Of a stretch of DNA of 64,000 nucleotides, positions 51,502 to 58,946 are shown in pieces. The notes beneath the pieces were generated by a model. That model saw only the letters and a program-made list of their open reading frames with translations, ran no database searches and was not told where the DNA came from. The position numbers and the translations under genes are program-made. Source of the stretch: NS-11 sp036505795 (lineage in GTDB: Bacteria > Nitrospirota > Nitrospiria > Nitrospirales > NS-4). The stretch's first letter is position 1, and each line of letters begins with the position of its first letter. Location of the stretch: assembly GCA_036505795.1 (NCBI GenBank), contig DASXSU010000031.1, positions 62,001-126,000 of the forward strand, read 5' to 3'.

Positions 51502-51841
51502 GGTTGCCGCTAGAGTCCACGTTCTCCTCGTTTACCATGAGGACGTACACGCGCCGATCCTCAGCCGTAAAGCGCCAGCCCATGCGTTTCTCAAATACAA
51601 TGCGGTGCACGCCGGGCTTCAGCGCACGAAACTCAAAGACATGCTTGCCGGAGTCGACGACATTCCAATTCTCCCCCATGGACCTGTCGTAATCATCATT
51701 CGCCAGCGCGACGCCGGTATTGTCAAAGAGCGGTATATAAATTTCCCCCCGCGTCCGATCTTCCCAGAGACGGATGATCACAGTTCCGCCGAGCCGAGTA
51801 CTGAGAACCTTGTCTTGGGTCCAGGCTTCCCCAGCATTCAT
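51494..51841 (-). CDS. chagasin-like (I42) protease inhibitor domain protein
   Basis: 115 residues, all-beta by appearance. The second half, GKHVFEFRALKPGVHRIVFEKRMGWRF...RRVYVLMV, follows the I42/chagasin pattern (G...F...A...G...L.F.R.W.......V.V); the first half GGTVIIRLWEDRT fits its early strands, but the NPTTGY loop is not evident. No signal peptide seen. Assignment is tentative. Confidence 0.5.
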   Translation of the reverse strand: MNAGEAWTQDKVLSTRLGGTVIIRLWEDRTRGEIYIPLFDNTGVALANDDYDRSMGENWNVVDSGKHVFEFRALKPGVHRIVFEKRMGWRFTAEDRRVYVLMVNEENVDSSGNHA

Positions 51842-51907
51842 CGGTAGGCCAGTGCCGCCGAATCCGGGCGCTGGAGAGCCATGTCTGAGAGATTGAAACT
51901 CACCAAA

Positions 51908-52384
51908 TTAGAGCTGCAAGATGAAACGCAGGTCCGCACCCGGGATGAGATGTTCCCTCTGAACGAATCCGGCGGGCGCCGCGATAACATACCGGTCCTT
52001 CTGAGAAGCCGGCCCGTAAGTGGGGCACTGCTCAGCAGCGCAGGGCGCAACCTGCTCCGCGAGGAGAATCACGCGTCTCGCCTCATCCAACCAGAGCAGG
52101 TCGACCGGAAATCGATATTGGCGGGTTGTGAACCGATGAAAGTCTGCCCGGTCATAGATGAATAACATTCCCCAATCAGGCGGAAGGGAGTCGCGAAACG
52201 CGAGGCCCGCCTGCAGCATCAACGGATTGTCCACCACTTCGACATGCATTTGGGTCCCGGAGGGAAACGTCACCAACAAGGACTCCGGTCCATGGCTGGT
52301 CGACATCAGGTAGTTGCCTCCAAGGAGCAGCCCTAAGGCCATGATGGCCAATATCCCCAAGCGCGTTGCCTTTGTCTTCTCCAT
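51908..52384 (-). CDS. DUF192 exported protein
   Basis: 158 residues: N-terminal hydrophobic signal/anchor (about 8-27), then DUF192 beta-barrel (VEVVDNPLMLQAGLAFRDSLPPDWGMLFIYDRA, FPVDLLWLDEARRVI, APAGFVQREHLIPG). Two cysteines in APCAAEQCPTYG sit in the usual variable loop. Function of the family is unknown. Confidence 0.88.
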   Translation of the reverse strand: MEKTKATRLGILAIMALGLLLGGNYLMSTSHGPESLLVTFPSGTQMHVEVVDNPLMLQAGLAFRDSLPPDWGMLFIYDRADFHRFTTRQYRFPVDLLWLDEARRVILLAEQVAPCAAEQCPTYGPASQKDRYVIAAPAGFVQREHLIPGADLRFILQL

Positions 52385-52514
52385 ATAAAATCAGTGTTTT
52401 TTTGAGGATTCATCGCATACTTTCCCCGGAAAAAGCAATGGAAGTCCCATTGGGATGAGGCTTTTTATCGGGGCTCAACAGGCCTTCTGGCCTACCACTG
52501 GCACTAGAAACACG

Positions 52515-52544
52515 TTGACAAGAACTGACGCCACTTCTTACAAT
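52515..52544 (+). promoter_or_regulatory. strong promoter of the ferredoxin gene
   Basis: TTGACA (52515-52520), 18-base spacer, TACAAT (52539-52544): near-consensus, 92 bases before the ATG at 52636. Confidence 0.65.
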
Positions 52545-52635
52545 GCAAGACCAACACAGTATTATTTCCTTTATTTCAACGTACTGAAAGCTAGCAAGTT
52601 AGATTGTTCTGGAGTAGAAGAAGGAGGCAAGTGTC

Positions 52636-52983
52636 ATGGCATTATTGATTACCGAAGAATGCATTTCCTGCGGGGCCTGTCTTCCCGAGTGCCCGAATGA
52701 AGCGATTTTCGAGACCCGCAGCGACGCAGAGACAAAGGGGAATCATGTCGGAGATGGTCAGGGTGTCGGCGACAACATCTATGTCATTACCCATGACCGC
52801 TGCACCGAATGCGTCGGGCATTTCGACGAGCCGCAATGCGCAGCCGTCTGTCCTGTCGATAACTGCTGCATCTCAGATCCTCTGTATCCGGAGTCGACTG
52901 AGATTCTGCTAGAGCGCGCACGCACCCTCAATCCGGACAAAGAGATCGATCCGAATAAGATCTGGAGCGGCGTTCGCAACTAG
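52636..52983 (+). CDS. fdx: 2[4Fe-4S] ferredoxin, Alvin/YfhL type
   Basis: 115 residues. First cluster motif CISCGACLPECP; second motif CTECVGHFDEPQCAAVCPVDNC, in which eight residues separate the second and third cysteines, as in the Allochromatium-type ferredoxins. A long acidic loop (about residues 28-52) separates the two motifs. Low-potential electron carrier; in an autotroph it could serve 2-oxoacid:ferredoxin oxidoreductases (inference). Very good ribosome-binding site (AAGGAGG) and its own promoter and terminator, so monocistronic and probably highly expressed. Confidence 0.93.
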   Translation: MALLITEECISCGACLPECPNEAIFETRSDAETKGNHVGDGQGVGDNIYVITHDRCTECVGHFDEPQCAAVCPVDNCCISDPLYPESTEILLERARTLNPDKEIDPNKIWSGVRN

Positions 52984-53005
52984 TTCCAGGCTTCCCTGAG
53001 ACATC

Positions 53006-53048
53006 AAGGCCCTCTCTTCGACGTCCGAGGAGAGGGCCTTCGTTTTTT
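53006..53048 (+). terminator. rho-independent terminator of the ferredoxin gene
   Basis: Perfect 11-bp stem AAGGCCCTCTC (53006-53016) / GAGAGGGCCTT (53030-53040), 13-base loop, then CGTTTTTT. Confidence 0.9.
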
Positions 53049-53049
53049 C

Positions 53050-53457
53050 TTACAATGTTCCCCAGTTTTTGAAGTACCGGAGCAGGTCGCGGACGGACAG
53101 CACACCCACAATGTGGCCGTCTTCCGTGACGGCCAGATGTCGGATCGCGCGCTCTGCCATTAAATCGCTGGCGTCATGCGCGGACCGATCGATTTCGATC
53201 GTGATGATAGGCGCCGTCATCACCTCAGATACCAGAACCCTGCTCGCATCGCGCTCAGCCGCCAAAACTTTGCGAACAAGATCGGTCTCGGTGAGGACCC
53301 CGATGTAGCGACCATCCTCCCCCGATACGAGGAGCGCTCCGATCTTGGCGTCACGCATGGTCCGAGCGGCCTCGATCACCGGAGCTGACACCGACACCCC
53401 GAGAATCCGCCGGCTCATCATCACTGCAAGGGGTCTTTGAATTGCCGACCCGCCCAT
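53050..53457 (-). CDS. CBS-pair domain protein
   Basis: About 135 residues made of two CBS motifs (ARTMRDAKIGALLVSGEDGRYIGVLTETDLVRKVL and ASDLMAERAIRHLAVTEDGHIVGVLSVRDLLRYF). Stand-alone CBS pairs sense adenosine nucleotides. ATG 53457 is preferred: a GTG at 53469 would leave almost no leader after the promoter at 53479-53507, and GAGG sits 6 bases before 53457. Confidence 0.87.
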   Translation of the reverse strand: MGGSAIQRPLAVMMSRRILGVSVSAPVIEAARTMRDAKIGALLVSGEDGRYIGVLTETDLVRKVLAAERDASRVLVSEVMTAPIITIEIDRSAHDASDLMAERAIRHLAVTEDGHIVGVLSVRDLLRYFKNWGTL

Positions 53458-53478
53458 ACCCGGCCTCACAAGCGAAGG

Positions 53479-53507
53479 ATTGTAGGGACGATTCGGTGGA
53501 CAGTCAA
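53479..53507 (-). promoter_or_regulatory. promoter of the CBS protein gene
   Basis: Reverse strand TTGACT (53507-53502), 17-base spacer, TACAAT (53484-53479); near-consensus. Predicted transcript start about 53472. Confidence 0.6.
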
Positions 53508-53597
53508 TATAGCGTTAGGCCGCACGTTCCTTAACTCACAATTCCCCGAGACCCCCCTATTCGTGGTGCACCGGTGCGTTTGGGCGAACACGTAGGG

Positions 53598-53626
53598 TTG
53601 AACCTTCCCGACACGCTTGCTATAGT
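53598..53626 (+). promoter_or_regulatory. extended -10 promoter of ugd
   Basis: TTGAAC (53598-53603), 17-base spacer ending TGC, TATAGT (53621-53626), about 40 bases before the ATG at 53667. Confidence 0.6.
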
Positions 53627-53666
53627 GACCGCTGCTGCCGCCACCATCAAACCGACAGGGAGCTTC

Positions 53667-54983
53667 ATGAATATCACCATCATCGGCACAGGGTACGTTG
53701 GCCTCGTCACCGGCGCATGTTTCGCGGAATTTGGGCTCCAAGTCACCTGTATGGATAAGGATGAGCAGCGGGTCGCCGCACTGGAAAAAGGAAAGATACC
53801 GATCTACGAACCCGGACTCTCGGAGCTGGTTCACAAGGGTCTGTCCGAAGGACGGCTCGCGTTTACGACGAATCTCGGTCGGGCCGTGGATTCCGCCCTC
53901 GTAATTTTCATCGCCGTCGGCACTCCCTCCCAGGATGACGGGTCGGCGGATCTCTCATTTGTTGAAGATGTGGGCCGCGGCATCGCGGCGCACTTAAACG
54001 GCTATAAAGTGATCGTCACCAAATCGACCGTCCCGGTCGGCACAGGCGAGCGGCTTCGGAAGCTGATCGGATCCCTTGTCGGGAAAGAGGGGGCCTTCGA
54101 TATCGTTTCCAACCCGGAATTCCTGAGGGAGGGTTCCGCGATCGAGGATTTCATGCGGCCGAACCGCGTAGTCATTGGCGCGCAGAGCCCGCACGCGATC
54201 GCCGTCATGCGCGATCTATACCGGCCTCTCTATCTGATCGAAACCCCGTTCGTGCTGACAGATGTCGCGACCGCCGAAATGATCAAGTACGCTTCCAATT
54301 CATTTCTCGCCACGAAGGTGTCCTTCATCAACGAGGTCGCGACCTTGTGCGAACGGGTGGGCGCCGATGTCCAGGTCGTCGCGAAAGGTATGGGTCTTGA
54401 CCATCGCATCGGGGCCAAGTTTCTTCATCCTGGACCGGGGTTTGGCGGATCATGTTTCCCCAAGGACGTGGCGGCCTTGGTTCAAACCGGCCAGCGGGCA
54501 GACTGCCCCATGGAGATCGCCGAGGCCACGGTGCGCGCGAATAAAACGCAGCGAACCCGGATGGTCGAGAAGATCCGGCAGGCGGCGGGCGGTCAGGTCC
54601 GGGGCAAACGGATCGCCATGTTGGGCCTCTCCTTCAAGCCGAACACCAATGACTTGCGTGATGCTCCAGCCCTGGAGATTGTGCGCTGCTTGCAAGAGGA
54701 AGGCGCCGTGATACGGGCCTATGATCCTGCCGCCATGGAAGAGGCCAGCAAACTATTACCGGGTATCGAACTCTGTGAGAATTCCTATGAAGCCGCGGCT
54801 GGAGCCGATATGTTGGTTCTCATGACCGAGTGGAACCAGTTTCGGAACCTGGATCTGGACCGGATCAAGTCCGCGCTGAAGACGCCGATCTTTGTAGATC
54901 TTCGCAACGTCTACGAGCCTGCGCGCATGGCATCGCTCGGTTTTCAGTACACGTCAGTAGGCCGGTCGACACCCTCGAATTAA
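53667..54983 (+). CDS. ugd: UDP-glucose 6-dehydrogenase
   Basis: 438 residues; NAD-binding N-terminal Rossmann (MNITIIGTGYVGLVTGACFAEFG), middle block with EFLREGSAIEDFMRPNRVVIG and catalytic Cys in GPGFGGSCFPKDVAALV, C-terminal UDP-binding domain (LGLSFKPNTNDLRDAPALEIV). Makes UDP-glucuronate for polysaccharide or lipid A modification. ATG 53667 follows AGGGAGC. Confidence 0.96.
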   Translation: MNITIIGTGYVGLVTGACFAEFGLQVTCMDKDEQRVAALEKGKIPIYEPGLSELVHKGLSEGRLAFTTNLGRAVDSALVIFIAVGTPSQDDGSADLSFVEDVGRGIAAHLNGYKVIVTKSTVPVGTGERLRKLIGSLVGKEGAFDIVSNPEFLREGSAIEDFMRPNRVVIGAQSPHAIAVMRDLYRPLYLIETPFVLTDVATAEMIKYASNSFLATKVSFINEVATLCERVGADVQVVAKGMGLDHRIGAKFLHPGPGFGGSCFPKDVAALVQTGQRADCPMEIAEATVRANKTQRTRMVEKIRQAAGGQVRGKRIAMLGLSFKPNTNDLRDAPALEIVRCLQEEGAVIRAYDPAAMEEASKLLPGIELCENSYEAAAGADMLVLMTEWNQFRNLDLDRIKSALKTPIFVDLRNVYEPARMASLGFQYTSVGRSTPSN

Positions 54984-54988
54984 GCCGA

Positions 54989-55705
54989 CTATAGTACCTC
55001 GGTTTTCGGCTTGGGTTTGTAGCCCATGCGGTCCAGGAGCTTGCGGATTTTCGCCTGGAGAGTGTCGTCGGCGCCCACCATCACATCAGTCAACGGCTCC
55101 ACGGCCGGCTTGCCGATTTTCCGGATGATTTCGCCCGCGGACTGGCGAAGGTCGTCATCCTCGTGCGTCAGTAAGCTCGCGACGGCGGTCACACTGGGGG
55201 CGCCGATTTTGATGAGCGCATCATAGGCCCGCTGACGGATGTCGTTGACCTCGTCAGTCAGCGCGTCAATGAGCGGTCCCACAGCCCGCGCGTCACCCAA
55301 CGCTCCGAGCACTTCCACTGCGTATTTGCGGGTGAGCCAATGCGGCTCTTTTAGGGCCGAGAGCATTTCATCGGCCCGGCTTTTATTGGCGTCCCGCGAC
55401 CGAATCGTAAAGCCCTTAACGATCCGCCGCTTCGTCGGCGCGCCATGCAGCGTCCCTCCGGGTTCCTCCTCAACCACGCGCACCGTGACGCCGTCCCCGA
55501 TCTTCAGCGTCTTCAGCTCTTCGAGCAGCTCTTCTCCCACCTCCAAGACCACCGTCTTACCTTCGTACGCCAGCAGCTCAATCTCCATGGTCCGGTGTTC
55601 GATATCAACTTTCACCACGTTTTCCGAAATGAGATTAAAGCCGTCTTTCTTAATTCCGGGGCCGCCCTTGCTGATCTGAATCAATTTCGGCGATTCTTCT
55701 GCCAT
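54989..55705 (-). CDS. HEAT-repeat protein with unique N-terminal domain (HEAT operon gene 5)
   Basis: 238 residues, the last gene of the HEAT operon. N-terminal part (1-120) is beta-rich by appearance and not recognised (IKKDGFNLISENVVKVDIEHRTMEIELL, VGEELLEELKTLKIGDGVTVRVV). Then three to four HEAT repeats (about 130-225; YAVEVLGALGDARAVGPLIDALTDE, IGAPSVTAVASLLTHEDDDLRQSAGEIIRKIG). Ends LLDRMGYKPKPK, a variant of the shared C-terminal signature. ATG 55705 is preceded by AAGGAGAG. Converges on ugd with a 5-base gap. Confidence 0.85.
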   Translation of the reverse strand: MAEESPKLIQISKGGPGIKKDGFNLISENVVKVDIEHRTMEIELLAYEGKTVVLEVGEELLEELKTLKIGDGVTVRVVEEEPGGTLHGAPTKRRIVKGFTIRSRDANKSRADEMLSALKEPHWLTRKYAVEVLGALGDARAVGPLIDALTDEVNDIRQRAYDALIKIGAPSVTAVASLLTHEDDDLRQSAGEIIRKIGKPAVEPLTDVMVGADDTLQAKIRKLLDRMGYKPKPKTEVL

Positions 55706-55733
55706 CGTCTCTCCTTTACGCGCTACGAGCTGC

Positions 55734-56495
55734 CTACTCGCTGGGCGGAACCCATCCGAGGCTGGCCAGCGTCCCCTCGACGGTTTCTCGCACCATCTCG
55801 TTCTCGTCTTCCAACAGAGGCACCAGCGCCTCCACCACCTGCCGGTCTCCCAGTCTCGCCAAAGACTCGGCCGCATTGCGGCGCACAAGCCAATCCTCAT
55901 CTTGAAGCGCCTGCGCGAGCCCTTGCAACGCGCGTCGGTCTCCGATAAGGCCCAAGGCCTCAGCCGCGTGCCGCTTGACGATCCAGTTCTCTCCCGCCAA
56001 TCCGTTCAACAGCCCATCCACCGCGCGCGGGTCCGGAATCTTTTTGAGCGCTCGAGCGGCCTCCTCACGGACGGTCTGGTCCATCAAGGCTTCCATCAGG
56101 CCTTCCACAGCCCGCGGATCGCCGATCTTCTCGAGGGCTTCCACTGCCGCCAGACGTACCGCCCCGTCCCGATCTTTGAGCGCCCGGATCAAGAGGGGAA
56201 GCGCCCGTACGTCTTTGAGGTGCCCAAGCGCAATCGCCGCCTGTTCGCGGACCGCCCATTCATCATCGTGCAAGGCCTCCAAGAGCGGCTCCACGGCAGC
56301 AGGCCCGACTTGCACGAGAGCCTGGCGGGCTGCCTCGCGGATTACCCGATCATCATCGGTAAAGAGCCCGATCAGCTGCCCGATTACAGAGGAACCGATC
56401 TGGCCCAGACTAGCCACGGCGTGGTCGCGCAGTGCCTCGTTTTCGTCGCGCAAGGCTGCCAGGAGTTGCTCGATCCGACGATCGCTCTCACTCAT
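55734..56495 (-). CDS. HEAT-repeat protein (HEAT operon gene 4)
   Basis: 253 residues made almost only of eight tandem HEAT-like repeats of about 31 residues, each with the pattern DPRAVxxLxxALxDexxxVRxxAAxALGxIG. Cytoplasmic, no other domain. Ends LASLGWVPPSE. Start overlaps gene 3 by 8 bases; 28 bases separate it from gene 5. Repeats of this type (PBS-lyase HEAT family) make right-handed solenoids that bind proteins. Confidence 0.9.
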   Translation of the reverse strand: MSESDRRIEQLLAALRDENEALRDHAVASLGQIGSSVIGQLIGLFTDDDRVIREAARQALVQVGPAAVEPLLEALHDDEWAVREQAAIALGHLKDVRALPLLIRALKDRDGAVRLAAVEALEKIGDPRAVEGLMEALMDQTVREEAARALKKIPDPRAVDGLLNGLAGENWIVKRHAAEALGLIGDRRALQGLAQALQDEDWLVRRNAAESLARLGDRQVVEALVPLLEDENEMVRETVEGTLASLGWVPPSE

Positions 56496-57624
56496 CCTTG
56501 GATATTCCTCCCGTTGGCTGCTTGGCTACCGGCGCTTCCTCGTCCCATGGATCTTCTTCCTTTTGTGTTTCCCCCGTCAGCTTCTCCAACTTATCCAGCA
56601 TCAGTCCGCCAAGGTAACTGACCAACCCGTCCCGGTCGGTCTTCATGGTTTGAATGAGTTTCACGTGCGGCAGCAGCACCGTGATGTCCTTGATCTTTGA
56701 CATCGCCTCGGTGGCTGCCAGCCGGGTCGTACGATCTTCCACCGCCTCCACGAGAACTTCGATTGACCGCGCATCTCCAAACTCGCCCAACGCCTTAATG
56801 CAGCTTTCGCGGACTCCCCGGTCCCGGTCCGTCTTGGCCTTGTGCAACAACGGCTCAACCGCGCGGAGATCCCCGATAATCCCGAGCGCCTGGGCCGCCG
56901 CTTCGCGAACGACCCAGAGGTCGTCCGTCAACGCTTCGAGCAGTTCTGTGACGGCGGGGCGGCCGAGCTCGATTAACCCCATCGAGACGCCGATGCGGGC
57001 TTCTTCCAATTCGACCGGATCCTCAATATCACGCAGGCGATCGAAGATGTCCGCAATCCGCTCCCGCAGATCCGAAATGCGCTTGAGCGAACGGGAGGCG
57101 ATGTCCAGAAGGTCGGGATAGGCCATGGCTGCAATCCAGGCATCGACGCTGCGGGGATCGGCCAGCTGCTCCAGTGCTTCCGCCGCCATCCGTCGCGCCG
57201 TCGCATCAGCGCTTCTCATCATCATCACAAGTGGCTCCATCGCCGACGGATCTTTCAGCCGTCCCAGCACGTCCGCCGCAATGTCCCGTGTGGCCGCGTC
57301 CTCCAGGAGCTGGACCATTGCATGTAACGCCGGAGGATCGGCCACCTGCCCGATCGCTTCGGCCGCGGCCTCTCGGACATGGGGATCAACATCTTTTAAA
57401 AGGGGCACCAGCGAGACGCCTGCGGTGCGGTCCTTGATGCGCCCGAGCATCTTCGCGGTTTCGACACGTAACACGGGATTCTCGGCCGAGAGTCCTTCGG
57501 CAATCAGGTGACTGACGGCCTCGGGCCCGCGTTTCAGAAGTTCGGCTGTGGCATTCATCCTCTTCCAGTCTTCCTCGTGAATGAGATCCTTCACGAGATC
57601 TTCTGTCTTATCCTTTTTTGCCAT
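56488..57624 (-). CDS. HEAT-repeat protein (HEAT operon gene 3)
   Basis: 378 residues. About nine HEAT repeats, interrupted near residues 160-210 by a non-repeat helical stretch (MAYPDLLDIASRSLKRISDLRERI, DIFDRLRDIEDPVELEEAR). The C-terminal tail (EEDPWDEEAPVAKQPTGGISKDE) is acidic and lacks the LGW-P ending seen in the others. Conserved in the operon between genes 2 and 4; starts with a charged MAKKDKTEDLVKDL. Confidence 0.9.
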   Translation of the reverse strand: MAKKDKTEDLVKDLIHEEDWKRMNATAELLKRGPEAVSHLIAEGLSAENPVLRVETAKMLGRIKDRTAGVSLVPLLKDVDPHVREAAAEAIGQVADPPALHAMVQLLEDAATRDIAADVLGRLKDPSAMEPLVMMMRSADATARRMAAEALEQLADPRSVDAWIAAMAYPDLLDIASRSLKRISDLRERIADIFDRLRDIEDPVELEEARIGVSMGLIELGRPAVTELLEALTDDLWVVREAAAQALGIIGDLRAVEPLLHKAKTDRDRGVRESCIKALGEFGDARSIEVLVEAVEDRTTRLAATEAMSKIKDITVLLPHVKLIQTMKTDRDGLVSYLGGLMLDKLEKLTGETQKEEDPWDEEAPVAKQPTGGISKDE

Positions 57625-57629
57625 GACCC

Positions 57630-58946
57630 CTACGATGACGTCTTCGCGTCCCCGGCCGCGTTCTCGCGGGTCTCTTGGCCGGCGGCCTCCTCAGGAGGCG
57701 TCCACCCCAATTGCGTCAGGATATCCAGGACACAGGCCCGGAGCCCGGCCTGCGCGTCGAGCCGGTTCGTCGCGAATGACATGATGTTCTGGTTGTGATC
57801 TTCTACGAACGAGGCTTCCGGATCGTTGAAGAAATCCACGAGCTGGTCCATGACCTGCGGCCCCAGCTCCACCAAAGCACCGGCAGCCTTCTCCCGCAGC
57901 CGCGTATCTTTGAGCGCCTGCAGTAACGCGGGCAAGCTGCGGGTGTCATTGAAGTGCCCCAGAGCCTTGGCCGCCTCTTCACGCACAAACCACTCCTCGC
58001 TGACAATGCAGCCCGGTGTAGGCGTCCCTTTCTGGTAGATGCCGATCCCTTGGAGAATCTGGATCAACGGCTCAACCGCCCGGGTATCGCCGATCATGCC
58101 CAAGGCCATGATGGCCCGCACCTTCACCTGCCCGTCCTTCAACGCTTCGATGAGGGTGGGCACGGCGCTCGTATCGCCGATCATGCCGAGCGCGATCGCG
58201 GCGTCCTCGCGCACGGCGCGGTCTCTGTCCTTCAAACAGGCGATCAACCCGGAAACCGGCCGGGAATCGCGCAGCCAGGACCGACCGGTCGGATAGTCAC
58301 TGGTGATGCCGCCGAGGGCCTGGACGGAATGAAGGCGAACCTGGAAATTCTCATCCTTGAGCCCGGCAATCAATGGGTCCACGGTCTCTTCACCGATCTG
58401 CGTCAGGGCGATCGTGGCGCTTACCCTTACCAGCTTCGAGCTGTCCTTAAAGAGCGCGATCAGGCCTTTAATAGCCTTGGCATCGCCGAGCCGACCCAAT
58501 GCTTCCGCCGCCACCGTGCGCACGGCACCGTCACGGTCGCGAAGCGCGGCGATCAATCCGTCGACCGCGCGCCTGTCTCCGATTCGCCCGAGCGCCCTCG
58601 CGGCACATTCCCGCACCCGCCAGCGCTCATCACGAAGGCCGGCGATAAGCCGTTCAACCGCCAGCGGCCCGATGGCCACAAAATCTTCTACGGCGCCGTC
58701 CCGGCATTCTTTGATCAGGTCTCCGAGGAGCGGCACCAGAGCTTCGATGATCCGTGGCCCCGGGATTTTCGCGAGGGCGTGCGCCGCATACATCCGAACG
58801 GACCAATATTCGTCCGCCAGAGCTTCGATCAACGCATCGGTCGCCTTTGCATCCGGGTGCGCGACAAGGGCTTGCGCCGCCTCTTCGCGTGTCGCATCGT
58901 CCGGATCGGCCAACGCTTCCAATAGATCTGTCAGGGTCTGCGCCAT
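57630..58946 (-). CDS. HEAT-repeat protein (HEAT operon gene 2)
   Basis: 438 residues, the longest of the set. About 12 HEAT repeats with two insertions: SDYPTGRSWLRDSRP near residue 218 and GIGIYQKGTPTPGCIVSEE near 305. After the repeats come ILTQLGWTPPEE and a disordered acidic tail. It directly abuts gene 1 (no gap) and ends 5 bases before gene 3. The insertions contain a cysteine and may form a ligand or partner site (inference). Confidence 0.9.
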   Translation of the reverse strand: MAQTLTDLLEALADPDDATREEAAQALVAHPDAKATDALIEALADEYWSVRMYAAHALAKIPGPRIIEALVPLLGDLIKECRDGAVEDFVAIGPLAVERLIAGLRDERWRVRECAARALGRIGDRRAVDGLIAALRDRDGAVRTVAAEALGRLGDAKAIKGLIALFKDSSKLVRVSATIALTQIGEETVDPLIAGLKDENFQVRLHSVQALGGITSDYPTGRSWLRDSRPVSGLIACLKDRDRAVREDAAIALGMIGDTSAVPTLIEALKDGQVKVRAIMALGMIGDTRAVEPLIQILQGIGIYQKGTPTPGCIVSEEWFVREEAAKALGHFNDTRSLPALLQALKDTRLREKAAGALVELGPQVMDQLVDFFNDPEASFVEDHNQNIMSFATNRLDAQAGLRACVLDILTQLGWTPPEEAAGQETRENAAGDAKTSS

